A DNA stretch of 64,000 bases from Tessaracoccus defluvii (GTDB lineage: Bacteria > Actinomycetota > Actinomycetes > Propionibacteriales > Propionibacteriaceae), in NCBI RefSeq assembly GCF_014489575.1, contig NZ_CP060789.1:930001-994000 (forward strand), read 5' to 3'. Numbering within the stretch: position 1 is the stretch's first letter; every line of letters begins with the position of its first letter. Below the pieces are notes generated by a model. The model saw only the letters and a program-made list of their open reading frames with translations. It was not told where the DNA came from and did not search any database. Below, piece after piece: positions 57,697-64,000 of the stretch. A program made the translations under genes and the position numbers.

Positions 57697-57847
57697 GGCT
57701 TCAGCTTTGCACACGCCCGCGTGACTGCTGAGGGCGGGGTTTGGTAACTGAACCCCGGCGTTTCCGGGCCCGACACGGCGCGCCGCGTCGGGAACCGGCC
57801 CCGCGATGGTGCAAACTTGGGTGCCAGGTCTGGAAGAGGAGGGCGCT

Positions 57848-58003
57848 GTGGTCTCGTGGATCAAGAAGATCCTGTTGGTGCTGGTCGTAGCCTTCGTGCT
57901 CTTCTATCTGTTCACCCGTCCTGAGGCGGCGGCGCAGGCCGTGATGACGTTCTTCGGGGCGTTCGAGAGCATCGGCCGGTTCTTCACGACGCTGGCGTCG
58001 TAG
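57848..58003 (+). CDS. 51-residue single-pass membrane peptide
   Basis: 51 residues from the GTG at 57848, with AGAGGAGGG upstream. One membrane helix (IKKILLVLVVAFVLFYLFTR) and a hydrophobic C-terminal segment (AVMTFFGAFESIGRFFTTL). It is 2 bases before the PH-domain gene, so the two are co-transcribed and may work together. No family recognised. Confidence 0.6.
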   Translation: MVSWIKKILLVLVVAFVLFYLFTRPEAAAQAVMTFFGAFESIGRFFTTLAS

Positions 58004-58005
58004 CG

Positions 58006-58566
58006 ATGGGCGTCCTCGGGCGCTTCCTCGACCCGCAGATCGACGACCACCTCCTCGCCGTCGAAGGTGAGATCGTCATCGACGAGGTCCGCAAGCACTG
58101 GGCGGCCACCGCCGGGTGGTACGCGTTGATGGCGCTGAGCATCCCCCTGTTCGCCTGGATGGTGTGGCTCGGGCCGCTGTTCTGGATCGGGCTCCTGCTG
58201 GGGCTGACCGCCTTCCTGGTGGGCGCCTGGAAGGTGCATGTCGCCTACATGGACCGCTTCGTGATCACCAACATGCGCGTCTTCCGGGTGCATGGCGTGT
58301 TCAACACGCACCTGGCGACGATGCCGATGAGCCGGATCCTGGACATCTCCATGACGCAGCCGTGGGACGGCCTGCTCATGGGCTACGGCCACTTCGTGTT
58401 CGAGTCGGCCGCCCAGGACCAGGGCCTGCGCGACATCCGCTACGTCGGCGACCCGAAGCGCCGCGACCTGACGATCCAGCGGGTCATCCAGCTCGCCGGC
58501 CTGCGGCAGACGATGAAGGTCGACCTGTGGGACGTCGACGACGCGGCGGAGCCCGACGGCACCTGA
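58006..58566 (+). CDS. Bacterial PH (bPH2) domain membrane protein
   Basis: 186 residues. Two membrane helices (about 35-80) are followed by a bPH2 domain: YMDRFVITNMRVFRVHGVFN, ATMPMSRILDISMTQPW and GYGHFVFESA are family marks. Such proteins sit at the membrane and are widespread in Actinobacteria, with no settled function. Downstream of the 51-residue membrane peptide gene. Confidence 0.85.
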   Translation: MGVLGRFLDPQIDDHLLAVEGEIVIDEVRKHWAATAGWYALMALSIPLFAWMVWLGPLFWIGLLLGLTAFLVGAWKVHVAYMDRFVITNMRVFRVHGVFNTHLATMPMSRILDISMTQPWDGLLMGYGHFVFESAAQDQGLRDIRYVGDPKRRDLTIQRVIQLAGLRQTMKVDLWDVDDAAEPDGT

Positions 58567-58574
58567 CGTCGCGA

Positions 58575-58622
58575 CGCCCACCCCTCTGCCGTGCCGCGTC
58601 GGACGCGGCAGAGGCGTGGGCG
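58575..58622. terminator. Hairpin between convergent PH-domain gene and pgm
   Basis: CGCCCAC...GTGGGCG and CTCTGCCG...CGGCAGAG nest to form a long stem, so it can end both convergent transcripts. No long T run. Confidence 0.65.
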
Positions 58623-58628
58623 CGTTGC

Positions 58629-60250
58629 CTACCTGAGTGCCGCGTCCACCAGGGACTTGGCCGCCGACTGCACCTCGGTCAGGTGGTCGGCCCCCTTGAG
58701 GGACTCGGCGTAGATCTTGTACTTGTCCTCGGTGCCGGAGGGCCGTGCGGCGAACCAGGCGGTGTCGGTGGTGACCTTGATCCCGCCGATGGCCGCGCCG
58801 TTGCCGGGCGCGTGTGACAGCACGGCCGTGATCGGCTCGCCCGCGAGTTCGGTGACGGTCACGTCCTCGGCGCTCAGCTGGGAGAGCCGGGCCTTCTGGG
58901 CGCGGTCGGCGTCGGCGTCCACGCGTGCGTAGAACGACCTCCCGAACTCGGCCTCGAGCTCCGCGTAGTGCTGGCTCGGGGTCCTGCCCGTGACGGCGAG
59001 GATCTCCGAGGCGAGCAGGGCCAGCAGGATGCCGTCCTTGTCGGTGGTCCAGGTGCCGCCGGCGAGCGTCAGGAACGACGCCCCGGCCGACTCCTCGCCA
59101 CCGAAGCCGATGGAGCCGTCGGTGAGTCCGGGCACGAACCACTTGAAGCCCACCGGGACCTCCACGAGGCGACGGCCCAGCTTGCCCGCGACCTTGTCGA
59201 TCAGCGAGCTGGACACGAGCGTCTTGCCGACGCCCGCGGCCGGCGACCAGCCGGGACGGTTCGCGAAGAGATAGTTGATGGCGACCGCGAGGTAGGCGTT
59301 CGGGTTCATGAGGCCCGCGTCGGGGGTGACGATGCCGTGCCGGTCGGAGTCTGCGTCGTTGCCCGTGGCGATGGAGTAGCGGTCACGCTGCTGCACGAGG
59401 GACGCCATCGCGTTGGGAGAGGAGCAGTCCATGCGGATCTTGCCGTCGGTGTCCAGCGTCATGAACCGCCACGTCGGATCGACCGTGGGGTTGACGACCT
59501 CGATGGGGAGGCCGAGCTCGGCCAGGTGCTGCCAGTACTGCACCGCGGCGCCGCCCATGGGGTCGGCGCCGTGGATCAGCCCGGAGCCGCGGATCGCGTC
59601 GAGGTTGAGGACCTCTGCCAGCTCCGCGCAGTACGGGGTCCGGTAGTCGTAGCGGGCGACCTCGCCGGCGATCCGTTCGTAGGGCGTCCTGCGGATCGCG
59701 GCCGGGTCCCGCAGCAGCTCGTTCGCCCGGGCGGCGATGACGCTGGTGGCGTCGGTGTCCGCGGGTCCTCCCGTGGGCGGGTTGTACTTGAACCCGCCGT
59801 CACGGGGCGGGTTGTGGGACGGGGTGACGACGATCCCGTCGGCGGCGACCGAGTTGGCGGCGTTGTGCCGCAGGATCGCGCGCGAGACGGCGGGGGTGGG
59901 CGTGTACTCGTCCTCGCGCTCCGCGTAGACGTGGACCCCGTTGGCGTGGAGGACCTCGATGGCGGTGCGCCACGCCGGCTCCGACAGCGCGTGCGTGTCC
60001 TTGCCGATGAACAGGGGCCGGTGGTGCCCTGCGCGGCCCGGTACTCGACGATCGCCTGCGTGGTGGCCGCGATGTGGGCCTCGTTGAAGGCGGTGTCGAG
60101 GGAACTGCCGCGGTGGCCGGATGTGCCGAAGACGACCTGCTGGTCGGGATCGTCCGGGTCCGGGGTGAGGTCGTAGTACGCCGCGATCAGCGTGTCGACG
60201 TCGATCAGGTCGGATTCCAGGGCCGGGAGCCCTGCGCGCTCGTGTGCCAT
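58629..60250 (-). CDS. pgm: Phosphoglucomutase, alpha-D-glucose-phosphate specific (apparent -1 frameshift)
   Basis: 540 residues when corrected. It interconverts glucose 1- and 6-phosphate. N-terminal VVFGTSGHRGSSLDTAFNE, catalytic-Ser loop VVTPSHNPPRDGGFKYNPPT, metal loop DADSDRHG, and GFGGEESAGASF sugar loop, all typical. The break is at plus-strand GGGG 60014-60017; one extra base gives TTGPLFIGKDTHALSEP. It fits with glgB nearby in glycogen metabolism. Confidence 0.9.
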
Positions 60251-60257
60251 GGGGCAC

Positions 60258-60263
60258 ATCCTA
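60258..60263 (-). promoter_or_regulatory. -10 hexamer of a probable leaderless pgm promoter
   Basis: Minus-strand TAGGAT lies 7 bases before the ATG at 60250. Confidence 0.4.
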
Positions 60264-60311
60264 GGGCGGGCCCGGTTGAATGGTGCGGTGGCTCTCGCCA
60301 AGATAGGGGTC

Positions 60312-61214
60312 ATGACCGATGCGACTTTCTCCCGGCCCGGCGCCGTCGACCTCTCCTCCCTCGCCCAGGCGGCTCCCGCTGCGGCCGCAGGCGGGTTCGT
60401 GATCGACCTGACCGAGGCCACATTCCAGGAGGTTGCCGGCAGCTCCATGCAGTACCCGGTCATCCTCGCTTTCCACTCCGCCCACGACCCGCAGGGTGCC
60501 GCAGTCGGCGAGACCCTCGCCTCGCTGGTCAACGCGGCCGGCGGCAGGTTCCTGCTCGCCCGCGTCGACGTCGATGCGGAGCCGCGGCTCGCCCAGGGCC
60601 TCGGCGTGCAGGGCGTCCCGACCGTCGTCGCCCTGATCGGCGGGCAGATGGCGCCGCTGTTCCAGGGCACGCGTGCGGCCGACGAGATCGCCGCGCTGCT
60701 GGATCAGGTGGCGCAGCTTGCGGTCGCCAACGGCATCACCGGCCGGGCCCAGCCGGTCGCGGTTGTGACGGCCGAGGGCGCCGACGGCGGCGCTGCGCCC
60801 GCCAACCCGCGCTTCGCCAAGGCCGACGCGGCCCTGGAGGCCGGCGACTTTGCGCGCGCCGTCGAGGAGTTCGACGCGCTGCTGAAGGAGACCCCGACCG
60901 ACGCCGAGGTGTTGGCGGGACGGGCGCAGGCCGCGCTGCTGGTCCGCAGCCTGAGCTTCGACCCCGAGTCGATCGGGCGCCGGGCGGCCGCCGAGCCGGC
61001 GGGCGTCGAGGCGCAGCTGGATGCGGCCGACCTCGACGTGATCAACGGCGCATACGCGGAGGCGCTCGACCGCCTGCTGACGCTGGCGGCCGGCCTGGAC
61101 GCCGACGAGCGCGAGGTCGTGCGGGTGCGCCTGCTGGAGCTGTTCGAGGTCATCGGCCGCACCGACCCCGTGGTGCTGAAGGCGCGCCGGAGGCTCTCGA
61201 CCGTCCTGTTCTGA
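60312..61214 (+). CDS. YbbN/CnoX-like thioredoxin-fold co-chaperone
   Basis: 300 residues from the ATG at 60312. A thioredoxin-like domain (about 45-155) has the fold but no CxxC (FHSAHDPQG in its place), with RVDVDAEPRLAQGLGVQGVP including the cis-Pro loop. TPR-like repeats cover about 180-300. This layout matches YbbN (CnoX), which protects and hands over proteins to chaperones. It diverges from pgm. Confidence 0.8.
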   Translation: MTDATFSRPGAVDLSSLAQAAPAAAAGGFVIDLTEATFQEVAGSSMQYPVILAFHSAHDPQGAAVGETLASLVNAAGGRFLLARVDVDAEPRLAQGLGVQGVPTVVALIGGQMAPLFQGTRAADEIAALLDQVAQLAVANGITGRAQPVAVVTAEGADGGAAPANPRFAKADAALEAGDFARAVEEFDALLKETPTDAEVLAGRAQAALLVRSLSFDPESIGRRAAAEPAGVEAQLDAADLDVINGAYAEALDRLLTLAAGLDADEREVVRVRLLELFEVIGRTDPVVLKARRRLSTVLF

Positions 61215-61219
61215 GCGGC

Positions 61220-61575
61220 TCAGCCCGGGAGCACACAGGCCGGCGTGGTGTCGCGGCCACCGTTCGGGAAGGTCGTGGACCCGTCCGCGGACGGGCAGCC
61301 CGGCGCGCGCGGGCGAGGCCTCGCCCGCCGCGAAGACGTGTTCGGTGATCCGGTTGCAGCGGCGGCAGGCCACGCCTGTCGGCGCCCAGGTCGGTCACGA
61401 GCACCCAGCGCCCGCCGGGGGCGAGGATGGTCTGGTGTGCGTGCGCTGCGGCCTGCCGGGGACCTGCGTCGGCAAGGCGCCCGTTGCCGGGATCCAGGTG
61501 GAGCCTCCAGATGCCCTCACCCGTTCCTGGCGCGGTGCCCGCGGCCGGGTAGGCGCCGATCCAGAGGGTGCGCAC
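61220..61575 (-). pseudogene. Decayed 6-phosphogluconolactonase-like beta-propeller gene
   Basis: A GTG at 61575, two bases after the stop of the GNAT-NUDIX gene, opens a frame reading TLWIGAYPAAGTAPGTGEGI, the start of the lactonase seven-blade family. After about 35 residues it jumps to HAHQTILAPGGRWVLVTDLG, which normally lies some 100 residues further on. Beyond LGAD the similarity ends; only about 115 codons remain against about 340 in the family. An internal deletion and lost C-terminus make it non-functional. Later fragments contain CRRCNRITEHVFAAGE in another frame, so part of the tail may come from a different gene. Confidence 0.5.
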
Positions 61576-61577
61576 GG

Positions 61578-62365
61578 TCAGGCCCCCTCGTCGCCCACCA
61601 GGTGGCCAGCCTCGGTGTAGCCCGTGAAGCCACCGAGCAGCAGTGCCAGGCGCCGCTGCGACAGCGCCGTGACGTGGTCGCCGACGGCCGTCGGCTCGAC
61701 CCAGTGCACGGCGCGGATCTCCCTGTCGGAGGGCACCACCCTGGCCGCGGTGGCAGCGTCGAGGACGCCGCCGTCGAAGATGAACTCGACGGCGTCGGAC
61801 CAGGAGAGGTACGGCGGCATCCAGTCGGCCAGCAGCGGCGCCCCGAGCGTGACCTCGAGGCCGATCTCCTCCCGGATCTCCCGCTCGGCGGCCAGCCGCG
61901 GTGACTCGCCGACCTCCGCGACCCCGCCGGGAAGCTCCCAGTCGTCCTTGTAGGTGGTCTCCAGCAGCAGCACGCGCCCGCCCGCGTCGCGGAACAGGGC
62001 GTGCGCGATCACCCGCTTCGTGGGCAGGATCGAGTCCAGCACCCCCGAATGGCCGTGCGGGCCGTAGACGGGGTCCACGGCGAGCCGCGCGTAGACGAGC
62101 AGGTCGTGGTAGACGCCCTCGGGCGTTCGATGACCGACCGCAGCCGCCCCTCGAGCCGGAACCCGGCCCGGTGCAGTGCCGTGCGGGCAGGCGCATCCCA
62201 GGCAGGCAGCTCGACCTGGAGGCGCCGCAGCCCGCGGCCCACGAGCGCGTCGTCGGAGGCCAGCGAGACGGCGCGCGAGAGGGTGGCCAGGTCGACCTCC
62301 TGCTCGCCCCAGCGCAGCCGGCCGGCGTCGCCGTCCGCGTCGACCTCGACCAGGAACTCGCTCAC
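61578..62365 (-). CDS. GNAT-like / NUDIX hydrolase fusion (apparent -1 frameshift)
   Basis: 262 residues when corrected, GTG start overlapping glgB by 4 bases. Residues 1 to about 105 resemble the C-terminal part of a GNAT acetyltransferase ([20 protein letters not shown]). The frame breaks at plus-strand GGG 62121-62123; one more base gives [26 protein letters not shown] domain follows with the box [20 protein letters not shown] then EIGLE. It would hydrolyse a nucleoside diphosphate-linked substrate, unknown here. Confidence 0.75.
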
Positions 62366-64000
62366 GGGGCCGTGGAGTAGCGCAGCCAGATCGACCCCAG
62401 CGGCGGGACAGTCACCCGCGCGGTGGCGGGGAAGTGACTCCAGGGACGGTCATCGGCGACGATGCGGCCCAGGTTGCCGAACTCGCCGGAGCCGTCGTAG
62501 ATGGGGGCGTCCGTGTTCAGGATCTCCTCCCAGTCGCCCGGGGTGGGCAGCCCGATCTCGTAGTCGGTGAGGGGCTCCGGCGAGAAGTTCGTGATGCAGG
62601 CGACGTGGTTGCCCTGTCCGTCGTGGCGCACCCAGGCCAGCGTGTTGCGGGCCGCGTCGTCGGCGTTGATCCAGCTGAACCCCGACGGGTCGTTGTCGAG
62701 CGCGTACAGCGCCGGGTTGGCCCGGTAGGTCAGGTTGAGGTCGCGGAACAGGCGCTGCAGCCCGCCGTGGCCCCACAGCTCGCTGACCCACCACTCGAGG
62801 CTGATCGACTCGTTGAACTCCGGCCGCTGCCCGAACTCGCAGCCCATGAACACGAGCTGCTTGCCGGGGAAGCTCCACATGTACGAGTAGAAGGCGCGCA
62901 GGGTGGCGAACTTGCGCCAGTCGTCCTGCGGCACCTTGTTGACCATGGAGCCCTTGCCGTGGACGACCTCGTCGTGGCTGATGGGCAGGAGGAAGTTCTC
63001 CGAGTACTGGTAGACCATCGCGAACGTGAGCAGGTTGTGCTCGTACTGGCGGTAGACCGGGTCGAGCTGCACGTAGCGCAGCGAGTCGTTCATCCATCCC
63101 ATGTTCCACTTGAAGCCGAAGCCCAGGCCGCCGGCGTGGACGGGCTTGGTGACCCCCGGGAAGCTGGTGGACTCCTCGGCGATCATGATGATGCCCGGCT
63201 CACGCTCGTACAGGTGCGTGTTGACGTAGCGGAGGAAGTCGATGGCGTCGAGGTTCTCCCGGCCGCCGAACTCGTTGGGCACCCACTGACCCTCCTCGCG
63301 GGAGTAGTCGAGGTACAGCATGGAGGCGACGGCGTCGACGCGCAGGCCGTCGATGTGGAACTCTTTGGCCCAGTACAGCGCGTTGCTGACCAGGAAGCTC
63401 TTCACCTCGTTGCGGCCGTAGTTGAAGATGTAGGTGCCCCAGTCCATGTGCTCGCCCTGACGGGGGTCCGCGTGCTCGTAGAGCGCGGTGCCGTCGAAGC
63501 GGCCCAGCGCCCACTCGTCCTTGGGGAAGTGGCCCGGCACCCAGTCCATGATCACGCCGATGCCGGCCTGGTGGAGCCTGTCGATGAGGTAGCGCAGGTC
63601 GTCGGGCTTGCCGAAGCGTGACGTGGGAGAGAAGTAGCCGGTGACCTGGTAGCCCCAGCTGGGCTCGAACGGGTGCTCGGCGAGCGGCATGAACTCCACG
63701 TGCGTGTAGCCCTGCCACTTCACGTAGCTGACGAGCTCCTCGGCCAGGTCCAGGTACGACTTGCCGCGGCGCCAGCCACCCAGGTGCAGCTCGTAGACGC
63801 TCATGGGCTCGGCGTGCGCCGCGGAGGCGGCGCGGGCCTGCATCCACTCATCGTCGGACCACACGTAGCGGGACTCGTAGACGATCGACGCGTTCGCAGG
63901 CGCCTGCTCGCTGAACCTGGCCATGGGGTCGACCTTCTCGACCCACGAGCCGTCCGCCGTCTCGATGCGGAACTTGTAGAGCGTGCCCTCGCCAAGACCC
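62362..64000 (-). CDS. glgB: 1,4-alpha-glucan branching enzyme (5' end outside window)
   Basis: At least 546 residues are visible; the frame runs out of the window at 64000. It adds alpha-1,6 branches to glycogen. GH13 landmarks: [22 protein letters not shown] fragment, [32 protein letters not shown] with the nucleophile Asp, [12 protein letters not shown] with the acid Glu, and [13 protein letters not shown] with the transition-state Asp. It ends in the beta-sandwich domain ([11 protein letters not shown]). It overlaps the next gene by 4 bases. Confidence 0.96.
   Translation of the reverse strand, partial: GLGEGTLYKFRIETADGSWVEKVDPMARFSEQAPANASIVYESRYVWSDDEWMQARAASAAHAEPMSVYELHLGGWRRGKSYLDLAEELVSYVKWQGYTHVEFMPLAEHPFEPSWGYQVTGYFSPTSRFGKPDDLRYLIDRLHQAGIGVIMDWVPGHFPKDEWALGRFDGTALYEHADPRQGEHMDWGTYIFNYGRNEVKSFLVSNALYWAKEFHIDGLRVDAVASMLYLDYSREEGQWVPNEFGGRENLDAIDFLRYVNTHLYEREPGIIMIAEESTSFPGVTKPVHAGGLGFGFKWNMGWMNDSLRYVQLDPVYRQYEHNLLTFAMVYQYSENFLLPISHDEVVHGKGSMVNKVPQDDWRKFATLRAFYSYMWSFPGKQLVFMGCEFGQRPEFNESISLEWWVSELWGHGGLQRLFRDLNLTYRANPALYALDNDPSGFSWINADDAARNTLAWVRHDGQGNHVACITNFSPEPLTDYEIGLPTPGDWEEILNTDAPIYDGSGEFGNLGRIVADDRPWSHFPATARVTVPPLGSIWLRYSTAP

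Overview
This window is chromosomal DNA from a high-GC actinobacterium, most likely a member of the Propionibacteriaceae (Tessaracoccus/Arachnia/Propionibacterium type). The reasons are the WhiB1, SigR-RsrA, NucS, PdtaS and bL37 genes, an actinobacterial E1-E2 2-oxoglutarate enzyme (Kgd), a DivIVA-like coiled-coil protein, a methylmalonyl-CoA epimerase plus a PduO-type cobalamin adenosyltransferase (propionate / B12 chemistry), and the conserved order hom-thrB-rho-rpmE-prfA-prmC-tsaC-rfe-atpIBEFHAGDC. The genus is an inference; no rRNA gene lies in the window.

Layout. 1-5.9 kb is accessory: the tail of a zinc-ribbon gene, an AbiE type IV toxin-antitoxin pair, a chimeric gene made of the 5' part of xthA fused in frame to the 3' part of a SWIM/DUF6880-like gene, cyanase, a NERD-domain protein and a VOC protein. 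6-8 kb holds a small membrane protein and a DUF222-HNH endonuclease. 8.1-18.5 kb holds two complete ABC importers, a branched-chain amino acid type system (livKHMGF) and a peptide/nickel type system (dppABCDF), separated by a CBS-ACT protein. 18.5-29 kb is housekeeping and regulation: serA, hisN-rsgA-aroA-doxX, an SRAP protein, sigR-rsrA, the 24-codon gene for bL37, pdtaS, whiB1, galK and a DUF6104 gene. 29-34 kb has kgd, a GT87-like membrane mannosyltransferase and tRNA-Arg(CCG). 34-45 kb runs lysA-hom-thrB, rho, rpmE, prfA-prmC-tsaC-rfe. 45-52.4 kb is the complete F1Fo ATP synthase operon. 52.5-64 kb has DUF2550, pduO, a lipoprotein peptidyl-prolyl isomerase, nucS, a DivIVA-like gene, methylmalonyl-CoA epimerase, a PH-domain protein, phosphoglucomutase, a YbbN-like protein, a decayed lactonase, a GNAT-NUDIX fusion and the 3' part of glgB.

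Two window-wide patterns stand out. First, eleven otherwise well conserved genes carry thirteen apparent -1 lesions, every one the loss of a single G or C from a short G/C run; this looks more like systematic homopolymer under-calling than biological decay, so I annotate those genes as CDS with an apparent frameshift. Second, about a dozen genes have a TANNNT -10 hexamer ending 6-9 bases before the start codon and no Shine-Dalgarno sequence, the signature of leaderless mRNAs. At sigR this combines with a perfect GGAAT-N18-GTT SigR-type promoter placed so that it should start a longer leaderless reading frame, which predicts two SigR isoforms as known in Streptomyces. I saw no CRISPR array, no insertion sequence transposase, no integrase and no rRNA.
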